Positions 1 through 6,956 of a stretch of 9,340 bases of DNA are shown here, in pieces; positions within the stretch are counted from its first letter, which is position 1; each line of letters begins with the position of its first letter. The translations under genes and the position numbers were made by a program. The notes beneath the pieces are model-generated. The model saw only the letters and a program-made list of their open reading frames with translations, was not told the DNA's origin and did not search any database. Source of the DNA: Phycisphaerae bacterium (lineage in GTDB: Bacteria > Planctomycetota > Phycisphaerae > UBA1845 > Fen-1342); contig JALHOX010000171.1 of assembly GCA_022842805.1 (NCBI GenBank), positions 1 to 9,340 of the forward strand, given 5' to 3'.

Positions 1-1
1 G

Positions 2-349
2 AGCGACGTGAAATCTTGGCGCGATCGGCTGACGGGATATCGGCAGACTACGCAGCGCGACCAGTTTTTGATCACGATCCGCAGGGCCGACGCCGCGGAC
101 CTGAACGACGCACCGCTCTCGAAGCAGGCGGAGCGCGGTCGGCAGCCGGCGACGCGAGACTGGCTGCGCATGACGAGCATGGCGTTCTGGGATTCGTACC
201 TGCTCGGCGATCCGGCTGCGCAGCAATGGTTGCTGGATGATTTGATCGAAGGGGCGAGCGCGCGGGCGGTGAAGCTGGATTCGAAAAACGTGACGCCGGT
301 CGGCCGGATCATCGCGCCCGACACGCCGGGAGCAGCGCCGCCGCCCTGA
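2..349 (+). CDS. C-terminal fragment of a probable dienelactone-hydrolase-like alpha/beta hydrolase
   Basis: The frame is open from the left edge (codons from base 2) to a TGA at 347-349, leaving 115 residues of a protein that starts outside the window. A GTG at base 8 is only an internal Val codon. The stretch SMAFWDSYLLGDPAAQQWL resembles the last helix of bacterial dienelactone-hydrolase or chlorophyllase-like alpha/beta hydrolases (pattern FWdayLkgDaxAxxwL). The preceding strand, DQFLITIRRADAADLND, sits where that family normally has G-A-D-H with the catalytic His. No His occurs anywhere in the visible 115 residues, so the enzyme may be inactive, or the family call may be wrong. The end is Pro/Ala-rich. 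The gene converges on the minus-strand array. The assignment is from remembered family patterns only. Confidence 0.5.
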   Translation, partial: SDVKSWRDRLTGYRQTTQRDQFLITIRRADAADLNDAPLSKQAERGRQPATRDWLRMTSMAFWDSYLLGDPAAQQWLLDDLIEGASARAVKLDSKNVTPVGRIIAPDTPGAAPPP

Positions 350-387
350 TGCCGCGAGATTCGTGTCCACTGGCGGCAATAGCAGGC

Positions 388-425
388 AAAAAGAGAAGAG
401 CCGGCGTTTTGAACAACGCCGGCTC
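388..425 (-). terminator. Intrinsic terminator of the minus-strand surface-protein operon
   Basis: A perfect 11-bp stem, GAGCCGGCGTT (398-408) and AACGCCGGCTC (415-425), has a 6-nt loop. Read on the minus strand it is followed by the U-rich tract TTCTCTTTTT (388-397), the layout of a Rho-independent terminator. It lies 32 bp beyond the stop of the PKD-like gene. On the plus strand the bases after the stem are CGGGGG, with no T run, so it should act mainly on minus-strand transcripts. Confidence 0.85.
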
Positions 426-457
426 CGGGGGATTCAAGTGGAGTCAGTGACGCGGGC

Positions 458-1969
458 TTAGGCGCCGCGGCGCTTCATTCCCCAAAGGCCCATCAGTGAC
501 AAACCCATCAAGCCGAGGGGCAGACCGCCGCAGAGCGACGGCGCCGGCGCGAGCGGCGCCGAGACGACCGGATTCGCCGTTTCGGGTTCGGCGGCCAGCG
601 GGGGCAGGCCCAATCGATCGCGAATCTCCGAGGGAAGATTGGCCACGACGCGCGGCGACGCCACACCCCCTGCGGAAGTCGAGACGACCTGCACGACGGT
701 GGTGTCGGAGTCCTGCTCCAGACCGTCGCTCACCAGCAGGCGGAAGTAGTAGGTACCGGGCTTCAGGGCCTGCCACTGAGAAACCGGATCGTCGAGGCCG
801 GCCAACGGCTGGAACTGATCGACGAATACGGCGGGGTCGACGGTGCCGCCGATGGAGTTCGTCTGCACCCAGCGGTAACGCAGCACGTCGCCGTCGGGGT
901 CGTTGGAGCCGCCGCCATTCAACTGAATGATCCCGCCGACGACCACGGGGCCGGTGAGGTCCTGAATGCTGGCGATCGGCGCGCGATTGGCCGGCAGGGA
1001 GGACACCACCTCGATCAGGACGGTGTCGGACGACGGAACGTCGTTGACGTTGTCATCGACCAAAAGACGAAACTCATAGACGCCGACCTGCGTCAAGGTG
1101 ACTTCGGCGATCTCCGGACGATTCGTCACATCCGGATAGCTCGGGTCGACCCGCACAGGGCCGGCCACCCACTCCCAGGTAAAGGTCAGGTTGTCACGTT
1201 CGAAAACCTGCCCGTCCTGCGGGTCGAAACCGATGTTGGTCCCGTCGAAAGTCTGACCGCCGTCGAGTTCAATCGTCGAGCCTGCGGCGATCGTGCGATC
1301 GCTACCCGCATCGGCGAACGGGGGCGGATTGGGCCCCAGGAAGCGACTGTCCTTGATCGCGAAGAGAGACTGCGAAAACGTCGCGATTGCATCGAGCTCG
1401 GGATCTGCCTCAAACGCGGTCGAAAAGTCGATGAACCAACGGACGTCCCAATTGATGAGCCCGCGCAGGCGGGCCTGATTGCGGCCGTTCCACTGCGGCA
1501 CGACCCAGAGATACTGCAGCCGACGCTGGTCTTCCACGTTGTCGTCGAAGATGAATGCTTGCGGAAGGAGGATGAACTCCGCCTTGGCCTCGATCAGCGG
1601 CGTCGCCACCGGGCTGGGATAGCCGGGCAGCGGCACGAATGTCGCCCGCGGCCGCACGAAGATGTCGAGATCTTCTTCGTCCGGATTCGGGGTGGCGTTC
1701 ATGTTGCCCTGCATCTCGTCGTCGATGTCTTCGCCGGAAATCGTGAACTCGACGAGGATCACATCGCCTTCCGTGACGATGTCGACATCGGGATCGAACG
1801 GGAAGAACAGCAATTGCCCGGTCATCGGGTCGAATTCCAGCAACTCATCGCGTGCGAGGAACCAATCCGGCCCGCTCACGAGTCGCGGCGGCGCGCCGGA
1901 CTGAGCAAACAGTTCCTGCGCAGACGCCAGCCCGAGAAGCAGCGCGAGTATTAAGTTCGTTCGTCGCAT
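458..1969 (-). CDS. Secreted protein with two PKD-like domains and a Cys-Gly C-terminal anchor or sorting tail
   Basis: A protein of 503 residues. An N-terminal signal peptide (basic MRR, hydrophobic 6-17) probably cleaves near LFA-Q (22/23). Residues 30-210 form a unique beta-rich, Asp-rich domain I do not recognise. Residues about 214-324 and 328-430 are two PKD/REJ-like Ig folds; each opens with a P-x-A-x-A or A-P-I-A-S strand, holds a DPxDGD/DPQDG turn and a W, and ends in GxYxFRLLVxD followed by V-x-V-V. A Pro/Ala linker (431-477) leads to a tail starting at Cys480-Gly-Gly, then a Leu/Met/Gly hydrophobic stretch and K-R-R-G-A. This three-part tail resembles bacterial C-terminal sorting signals. 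The start has AGGAG (1979-1983) 9 nt upstream. It is the last gene of the array, 53 bp after its neighbour and before a terminator. Likely a surface or extracellular structural or adhesive protein (inference). Confidence 0.85.
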   Translation of the reverse strand: MRRTNLILALLLGLASAQELFAQSGAPPRLVSGPDWFLARDELLEFDPMTGQLLFFPFDPDVDIVTEGDVILVEFTISGEDIDDEMQGNMNATPNPDEEDLDIFVRPRATFVPLPGYPSPVATPLIEAKAEFILLPQAFIFDDNVEDQRRLQYLWVVPQWNGRNQARLRGLINWDVRWFIDFSTAFEADPELDAIATFSQSLFAIKDSRFLGPNPPPFADAGSDRTIAAGSTIELDGGQTFDGTNIGFDPQDGQVFERDNLTFTWEWVAGPVRVDPSYPDVTNRPEIAEVTLTQVGVYEFRLLVDDNVNDVPSSDTVLIEVVSSLPANRAPIASIQDLTGPVVVGGIIQLNGGGSNDPDGDVLRYRWVQTNSIGGTVDPAVFVDQFQPLAGLDDPVSQWQALKPGTYYFRLLVSDGLEQDSDTTVVQVVSTSAGGVASPRVVANLPSEIRDRLGLPPLAAEPETANPVVSAPLAPAPSLCGGLPLGLMGLSLMGLWGMKRRGA

Positions 1970-2022
1970 CGTTAACCACTCCTGCGGGCGATCGAGCCCG
2001 TCATCCCCCCACCAAACTAATC

Positions 2023-2862
2023 TTAGCTCGCGCCCACCGTGATCGTTGCCGCCGGCGTAGCGTCCGTCGGGAGATTCAGCAGAAACGTCGCCTGAATCGC
2101 CTCGCCCTCAAAGAACTCGTTTCCGCGCTTCACGCCGCCGCCGGTCTTCAGGAACATGCCCGGCGCGAGCGGGTTGCAGTCATAGACGTCGATCTGCGCG
2201 AGCGTCTTGCGCCCGGCTCCACGCGTGGCGCCGTCAAACAACTCGCCATCGGTGCCGCTCGGATCGTCCGGCGTGCGCACCAGCTCGCCGTCGATGGTGA
2301 AAAAGAATGCCACGCTGTCGCAGGAAATCGGCGGCGAACTGAAAAACAGCACGCGATCGGGAGTGATCAGGGTCCGCGTAACCGTTTCGCCCGCCGGGAT
2401 GGTCAGCCGCTCCGAGCCGGCCTGGCCCACGCCGTTTCGCACGAAGGTGCCGGGCGGCAACTCAATGACGCCCAGACGCACCGAGCGCACCAGTTGCACA
2501 TAGCCATCGGACAGCAACTGATCGCCCTGATCCGCGTTGCGGACGCTGTTCACGCCGATCCAGGCGAGAAACGAGACGTTCAGGTCAGCGTCGGCTTCCT
2601 GGTTGGTGAGCGAAATGGTCTGCGAACGCCGGAACTGACCGGTCGCTCCGCCGCCGCCGCCGCCACCACCACCACCGCCGTCGCCCCCACCGCCACCGCT
2701 GCCCGAGTCACCGCCCAGGACATCTTCGGTGAGGATCAGAAACGCGTTGGGATCGCCGGTCGTGACGCAGCCGGCGAGGATCGTCGCGGCGGCCAAGGCG
2801 AGCCTCGTGGCGTACATTCGTCCCATATGCATCTGTTTCAACATCTCGCGTATATCTCGCAT
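2023..2862 (-). CDS. Putative lipoprotein with poly-glycine linker
   Basis: A protein of 279 residues, not assignable to a known family. The hydrophobic stretch LALAAATILAGC gives a lipobox (LAGC) with Cys32, so the mature protein should be a lipid-anchored envelope protein. A glycine-rich linker (residues 50-72, including runs of 5 and 11 Gly) joins the anchor to a roughly 200-residue beta-rich domain with Cys pairs near ISC and YDC and the end motif GNEFFEGEAIQATF. The first ATG lies only 8 bp after the FG-GAP gene's stop, suggesting translational coupling; no clear Shine-Dalgarno precedes it. In-frame ATGs at codons 7, 11, 13 and 16 are alternatives, and codon 13 would give a more standard signal peptide of 19 residues before Cys. 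The general plan (anchor, beta-domain, Cys pair) resembles the two small lipoproteins upstream, but sequence similarity is weak. Confidence 0.8.
   Translation of the reverse strand: MRDIREMLKQMHMGRMYATRLALAAATILAGCVTTGDPNAFLILTEDVLGGDSGSGGGGGDGGGGGGGGGGGATGQFRRSQTISLTNQEADADLNVSFLAWIGVNSVRNADQGDQLLSDGYVQLVRSVRLGVIELPPGTFVRNGVGQAGSERLTIPAGETVTRTLITPDRVLFFSSPPISCDSVAFFFTIDGELVRTPDDPSGTDGELFDGATRGAGRKTLAQIDVYDCNPLAPGMFLKTGGGVKRGNEFFEGEAIQATFLLNLPTDATPAATITVGAS
2647..2697 (-). repeat. GGN-codon (poly-Gly) tract inside lipoprotein gene
   Basis: The coding strand reads as Gly5-Asp-Gly11, from a near-microsatellite of GGC/GGT/GGG codons (CCG/CCA/CCC on the plus strand). Such tracts change length by replication slippage in multiples of three and here would only change the length of the flexible linker between lipid anchor and domain. 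The tract is also a likely place for assembly error. Confidence 0.8.
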
Positions 2863-2870
2863 GTCACAGA

Positions 2871-5732
2871 TTACTGTTCGCCCACGCCGTAAATCAGGTA
2901 CGACTCACCCGCACGGGTGCGGCCGCCGCGCGGCGTCGCCCGCGGAGAGCTGAGCAAAAGATCGACGTTGCCGTCGCCATCCACATCTCCGGCGGTGGCG
3001 ATGCCGAACGAACGGTCGCCCTGCTCGCCGATCGAAGCTCCAAGTTGGTGATCGCTGCCCGCGCCGATGAACACCACACCCGGTAGTTGCGGAGTTCCGA
3101 TGGCGCTCAGGTTGATCGTGCCGCGAAGCGTCGACGAGCCATAGATCAGGTAGACAACGCCGCACGCCTGTCGATCGATTTCAATCTGGCCGTCGAGGTC
3201 GATATCGAGCCGCACCGACCGCTGCGGGGCGGCGATCAGGATGTCGTCCAGCCCGTCGCCGTCGAAGTCGCGAATGCCGGCCACGCGGGTTCCCGCGAGG
3301 TCGCCCTCCGCCTCGCCCACGAACGTGACGCCCAGATTGCGGCTGGGGATCTCCGCCAGCGGAATCTCGGCCTCGGTCAGGTTGATCGTCTCGCGTCCGC
3401 CGAAGAAGACCGTGGCGCCGCCGCGGCGATTGTTGACGAAGGCCGAGCCGATCACGATGTCGCCGATGCCGTCGCCGTTGAAGTCGCCGGCCGAATCCTG
3501 CGACTCGCCCAGGCGATCGCCCGGACTGCCGATGACGCGAATGCCGTCAAACACTCGGGAACCGCTGGGATTGCCGGAGTTCAGCGGGAGGCCGAGCTCT
3601 TCCAGGTTGAGGTCGGCGCCGCGCATCAGATCGCGAATGCGGCCAAAGACGATGAACACCGCGCCGGAGCCGTTGTTGCTCAGGGGGCTGCCGATGCCAA
3701 TATCGTCGATGCCGTCGTCGTTGAAATCCGTCACGCGCACCGCATTGCCGACGCGAGCACCGGCAAAACCGCCGTAGAAGCGCGTGGTCTTCGCCGAATC
3801 GGGCGGGCCGCCCGAATCGGCAACCTCTGAGCAAGGCGGCCCATCGATCGTCGCGATGTAACCCGGCGAGAAAGCTCGTCCCTCATCGGGATCGAGCCGC
3901 CGATCGTCCAGGATGAAGTGGTACGGGCCGGAGTGCGGGATCGCCCGCTCATCGGTGTTGGCCGTCGGTCCGCCATACGTCGGCGAGGCCACCGGGCCGC
4001 CCGCGAGCGACCAGAGGTAGGTGCCGTTGCCGGTGTTGTTGTAATAGACGCTCACGCCGCCGGCGCCCGCCACCGGCGAGAGCACGTTGATCGAGCAGGC
4101 CTGCGAGTCGCGGTTGGGGACCGAGATGATGATCCCGTCATATTCGTAACGATCGAGAAACTCGCCGCACTGATCATTGAAGTCGATGGTCGAGATGCGA
4201 CAGCCGAGGCGCTGCCCCGAAAGGCGAAACGGGCCGCCCGGAATATGCTGATAGAAGTACGTGTCGTCGTCACCGGTGATCGACTCGGGCGCCTTCGGTC
4301 CGTAGAAGCCTTCCGGGCAAACGCACGGACTCGGATTTCCCGGGATCAGGCAACTGTCGCCGGCGCCCACCTGTTCGATGGTTCCGATGTCGGCCAGGTC
4401 GATCGGATTGCGGCCCGGAAAACCGATGTCCGGTCGCAGAGTCGCGCCCGCCATGATGATGACCGCGCCGGAACGGAAGTAGCCGTCCGGGTCGAGGCTG
4501 TTGCTGTCAAAATTCAGATTCAGCGAATCCGTGAACGGGAGGCCGAAGGCCACTTCACGCACGCCGTCGCGATCCCAGTCGTCCAGCGAGGTGATCGCGG
4601 TGATGCCGCGGCTCGGGCGAATCGGATCGCGGACCTCGGGCACGCCGGTGAACACATCACCGCGGAATAGCACGCCCGTCGAGTTCAGATTGACACGGCC
4701 CGAGAACCGCTCGGCCCGACCGTAGACCAGGTACGCCTCGCCGACGCCGGTGCGCTGCAGATTGAACGCATAGTCCGGGCGGCCGAACTGCGAGACGAGG
4801 ATGAAGTCTTCGAAGCCGTCGTTGTCGATGTCGTTGATGGAAGCCACGCGCGAGCCGCAGTTGTCGCGCGGGTTGAAGCCCTCGAACACCGCGCCGCGCA
4901 GGGCCGAGGTCGGCAGTTCGATATCGCGCAGATCGATCTTGCCGGCGAGACGATTTCGCAGGCGGATCGTGCCGGGGGCATAGACCGGGAAGGTGCCCAG
5001 CCCGTCGCTGACGATCGCCAGAATGCGATAGGTGCCCGCGGCGAACGAGGCGGTCGGCAAATCAAAGGTGAACGTGTCGCCCGTCTGCGAGTTGCTCTCG
5101 CGCAGCAACACTTCATCGCCGTCGGGGGTCGAGTCGGGGTCGAGGAAAATGCGAACGCTGACCACGCTGTCCGGGTCGCTGACCGACCAGGCAACGTTAA
5201 AGCTCGGGTTGACGTCCAGCGTGCGATCGAACGTAAAGCTGTCGCGCGGCGAGGTGAAGAAAAGGTCCGGCGCCTGATTCACCGTGATCCGACCGGTGGC
5301 GTAGTCGAACGCCACGATCGATCCCACTTCGCGCTGCCGCACGCCGATGAAGTAGCGCCCCGCCGCCAGCCGCGTGGTGTTGATCACCAGGCTGGAGGTG
5401 GTCAGCGGCAATTCACCCTCAATCAGTGTTTCATTGCCGTTGTTCGGATTTTCGTCCGCATCGAGAAAAACCTCGAGCCGCGCCAGCGTCGACCGGGCCA
5501 CGTTGCGCCAGGCGAGTTCGACCGGCGTGCCGCCGGTGATCGAAAAGTCGCTGACGGGCGCCAGCACATCGACCAGCGGCGTCGCGCCGAGCTGGGCGTT
5601 GTCGCCGGTGGTGCCGGAGATGAACTCCTCCGTCAGGACGGCCTGCGGACACCCGGTCAGCAGCGCCAGCGCCGCGGCGGATCCGGCGACCAACAGCCCG
5701 CGCATTGCGCCGCGGAATAGAGTCGCGCCCAT
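2871..5732 (-). CDS. FG-GAP (integrin-alpha-type) beta-propeller lipoprotein
   Basis: A protein of 953 residues from the chosen ATG. AGGA (5740-5743) lies 7 nt before that ATG; an in-frame ATG at 5768 would add 12 residues but has only a distant GAGG. The signal peptide ends in LLTGC, a lipobox with Cys28. Residues about 50-262 are two Ig-like domains sharing the pattern FLDxDxxPxxGxE and AAGxYxI. From about 280 to the end run seven FG-GAP-like repeats with calcium-loop motifs: DIDNDG (301), DDWDRDG (384), a degenerate one near 516-533, DFNDDG (669), DFNGDG (750), DFDGDG (822) and DVDGDG (916), each followed by a strand ending in YG or FG. Seven repeats fit one closed propeller. A Cys-rich segment with CVCPEGFYG (about 470) and a long Pro/Gly insert flank blade 3. 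Probably a calcium-binding surface adhesion or scaffold protein (inference). Third gene of the array. Confidence 0.9.
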   Translation of the reverse strand: MGATLFRGAMRGLLVAGSAAALALLTGCPQAVLTEEFISGTTGDNAQLGATPLVDVLAPVSDFSITGGTPVELAWRNVARSTLARLEVFLDADENPNNGNETLIEGELPLTTSSLVINTTRLAAGRYFIGVRQREVGSIVAFDYATGRITVNQAPDLFFTSPRDSFTFDRTLDVNPSFNVAWSVSDPDSVVSVRIFLDPDSTPDGDEVLLRESNSQTGDTFTFDLPTASFAAGTYRILAIVSDGLGTFPVYAPGTIRLRNRLAGKIDLRDIELPTSALRGAVFEGFNPRDNCGSRVASINDIDNDGFEDFILVSQFGRPDYAFNLQRTGVGEAYLVYGRAERFSGRVNLNSTGVLFRGDVFTGVPEVRDPIRPSRGITAITSLDDWDRDGVREVAFGLPFTDSLNLNFDSNSLDPDGYFRSGAVIIMAGATLRPDIGFPGRNPIDLADIGTIEQVGAGDSCLIPGNPSPCVCPEGFYGPKAPESITGDDDTYFYQHIPGGPFRLSGQRLGCRISTIDFNDQCGEFLDRYEYDGIIISVPNRDSQACSINVLSPVAGAGGVSVYYNNTGNGTYLWSLAGGPVASPTYGGPTANTDERAIPHSGPYHFILDDRRLDPDEGRAFSPGYIATIDGPPCSEVADSGGPPDSAKTTRFYGGFAGARVGNAVRVTDFNDDGIDDIGIGSPLSNNGSGAVFIVFGRIRDLMRGADLNLEELGLPLNSGNPSGSRVFDGIRVIGSPGDRLGESQDSAGDFNGDGIGDIVIGSAFVNNRRGGATVFFGGRETINLTEAEIPLAEIPSRNLGVTFVGEAEGDLAGTRVAGIRDFDGDGLDDILIAAPQRSVRLDIDLDGQIEIDRQACGVVYLIYGSSTLRGTINLSAIGTPQLPGVVFIGAGSDHQLGASIGEQGDRSFGIATAGDVDGDGNVDLLLSSPRATPRGGRTRAGESYLIYGVGEQ

Positions 5733-5739
5733 TCGTCTA

Positions 5740-5743
5740 TCCT
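5740..5743 (-). promoter_or_regulatory. Shine-Dalgarno site that favours the internal start of the FG-GAP gene
   Basis: AGGA is placed 7 nt before ATG 5732, whereas the upstream in-frame ATG at 5768 has only GAGG at 11 nt. A start at 5732 also gives a signal peptide of normal length (lipobox Cys at 28 rather than 40). Confidence 0.5.
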
Positions 5744-5794
5744 GGATTCGGTATTGCATGCGATCCATCTCGGGTTCGGCCTCTGCGCGATGCG

Positions 5795-6361
5795 CTAGCT
5801 TCCGGAGTTCGAATTCGTGTTCGAAACGCTGTTGGACGAGCGGCGAATGAACGCAAACACCTGATATCCAGACGATGTCGCGCTGGATTCGTCGACCACG
5901 AAGGTGATCGTGTCGCCGCAGGAGTAGTTCACGCCGTCGTCTTTGAGAATGACGCCCAGCGGCTCAACTTCGATAAAGGGGGCGTTGGCGTCGCCGTTGC
6001 CCAGACGCACCAGAGCGCCGATGGCGTCGGCGTCGGTCACGTCGCCCAGCGTCATTTCGTCCACCGGGCAGACCAGCGCCTCGCCGACGTCGGAGACGCC
6101 CGGATCGATGATGTTGTTGATGGTTTCGACATCATTACCGCCGGTGCGATAAGACACCTGCATCTCGACCGTGCGCGAGGTGCGATTCTCGAAACGCACT
6201 TCGATGGACGGCGCTTCGCCGGGAATTTCGGCCGCGCCGGTGTTCCCGAGGCCGATCGAATTCAAAAATTCCTCGTCAAACAGCGAGAGCACTTGCCCGA
6301 CGCAACCCGCCTGAAGCAGGCCCGCCGCCGCCAGACATCCGAATGTGACCCGTCGTCGCAT
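5795..6361 (-). CDS. Small putative lipoprotein, intact paralogue of the interrupted upstream gene
   Basis: A protein of 188 residues starting MRRR; the hydrophobic stretch ends LQAGC, giving Cys20 as the likely lipid-attached residue. After it comes an LFDEEFLNSIGLG segment (27-39), then a beta-rich domain with Cys98 and Cys148, and a Ser/Asn-rich end (174-188). The ATG at 6361 is preferred over in-frame GTGs at 6370 and 6367: the layout GCAGGAGTG...ACG-ATGCGACG matches the start of the PKD-like gene, although the 12-nt spacer is long. It begins 19 bp after the TAG that ends the upstream gene's severed tail, and 62 bp separate it from the FG-GAP start. Paralogy with the upstream product is visible in LF-x3-F-x4-GL, C-x6-LG-x-TD and CG-x-x-I. 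No known family recognised; envelope role inferred from the anchor. Confidence 0.8.
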   Translation of the reverse strand: MRRRVTFGCLAAAGLLQAGCVGQVLSLFDEEFLNSIGLGNTGAAEIPGEAPSIEVRFENRTSRTVEMQVSYRTGGNDVETINNIIDPGVSDVGEALVCPVDEMTLGDVTDADAIGALVRLGNGDANAPFIEVEPLGVILKDDGVNYSCGDTITFVVDESSATSSGYQVFAFIRRSSNSVSNTNSNSGS

Positions 6362-6373
6362 CGTCACCACGCA

Positions 6374-6378
6374 CTCCT
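6374..6378 (-). promoter_or_regulatory. Shine-Dalgarno site of the intact small lipoprotein gene
   Basis: AGGAG lies 12 nt before ATG 6361, 6 nt before GTG 6367 and 3 nt before GTG 6370, so the exact start is open. The ATG is favoured because the flanking context repeats that of the PKD-like gene and gives a conventional MRRR signal-peptide start. Confidence 0.45.
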
Positions 6379-6380
6379 GC

Positions 6381-6527
6381 CTAGCGTCCGCGAATGATTC
6401 GAACGCGAATCACGTAGTTTACGTTGGCCCCATCGTCGCCGTTGCCCGCCGCCGCTTCGTCGATCGTGACGTCGATCACGTTGCCGCAGAAGAAGTCCTC
6501 GCCGTTGACCAGCGCGGTCCCCGCTTA
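6381..6527 (-). pseudogene. In-frame severed C-terminal tail of the upstream lipoprotein gene, after a premature TAA
   Basis: Immediately after the TAA at 6525-6527 the same frame stays open for 47 codons to a TAG at 6381-6383. The tail reads AGTALVNGEDFFCGNV, then IDVTIDEAAAG, then NYVIRVRIIRGR. It matches the end of the intact paralogue (VILKDDGVNYSCG, then TFVVDE, then YQVFAFIRR) and restores a similar total length (183 codons against 188). So the TAA sits inside a once-continuous gene. It could be a real nonsense mutation, a read-through or recoded codon, or a base error in the assembly. TAA ends neighbouring genes normally, so general code reassignment is not supported. Confidence 0.7.
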
Positions 6528-6932
6528 ATTGACGTCGACGTCGCCGTCGGCCTCAGTCACGACGGCCGCGAGCGGCGTATACGCAAAGGCGTCGTCGGTG
6601 ATGCCCAGCGTCGCGAAATTCACGTCACAGGAAAAGGTGATGTTGCGCGCCTCGCCCGGGTTGATCGCACGGTCGAATTCCTCGATCCCCTCTGCCAGGG
6701 CATCCGGATTCTCGCCCAGGATCACATTGAAGGTCACGGGAAATTCGGTCTCGTTTCGGAGGTTCACGATGCTCCGCCCCGTCGGCCCGCGCAGCGAGGT
6801 CACGTCGAGGCCGAGGTTCGCGAACAGATCGTCCGAAAAGAGATCCAGCCCGATGGCGCAGCCGCCGCTGCTGCCCAGCGCCGCCGCTGACATTCCGATC
6901 GCACCGAGCATCGTCCGCAAACTACGTCGCAT
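6525..6932 (-). CDS. Small putative lipoprotein, truncated by an in-frame stop
   Basis: The frame gives 135 residues from ATG 6932 to TAA 6525-6527. The start is chosen for GGAG (6939-6942) 6 nt upstream and for the MRRS signal-peptide beginning; in-frame ATGs at 7016 and 6992 would add an Arg-rich leader that does not look like a signal peptide. The hydrophobic stretch ends GSSGGC (Cys25), a weak lipobox, so lipidation is uncertain. It is followed by LDLFSDDLFANLGLDV, a beta-rich segment and FSCDVNFATLGITDD. The last two parts parallel the intact paralogue downstream, whose second conserved Cys would fall at codon 149, beyond the stop. As written the product lacks the last strands of the domain and the likely disulphide partner of Cys102. 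First gene of the surface-protein array, 132 bp after apt. Confidence 0.7.
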   Translation of the reverse strand: MRRSLRTMLGAIGMSAAALGSSGGCAIGLDLFSDDLFANLGLDVTSLRGPTGRSIVNLRNETEFPVTFNVILGENPDALAEGIEEFDRAINPGEARNITFSCDVNFATLGITDDAFAYTPLAAVVTEADGDVDVN

Positions 6933-6938
6933 CTCACG

Positions 6939-6942
6939 CTCC
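6939..6942 (-). promoter_or_regulatory. Shine-Dalgarno site setting the start of the interrupted lipoprotein gene
   Basis: GGAG is 6 nt before ATG 6932. The longer in-frame starts lack a comparable site and would place an Arg-rich stretch in front of the hydrophobic signal segment. Confidence 0.55.
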
Positions 6943-6956
6943 GACTCGCGCCGCCG

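Noticed and set aside
1985..2000. CGGGC-N6-GCCCG hairpin between the last two genes of the array
   Set aside because: The stem is only 5 bp with no T run, so it is not supported as a terminator; probably chance.
1852..2892. Long plus-strand open frame of 346 codons
   Set aside because: It is the antisense shadow of the lipoprotein gene and of the start of the PKD-like gene; the product is Arg/Ala/His-rich with no domain or signal.
3087..4670. Plus-strand open frames of 247 and 250 codons
   Set aside because: They lie wholly antisense to the FG-GAP gene and arise from high-GC codon bias; no recognisable motifs or ribosome-binding sites.
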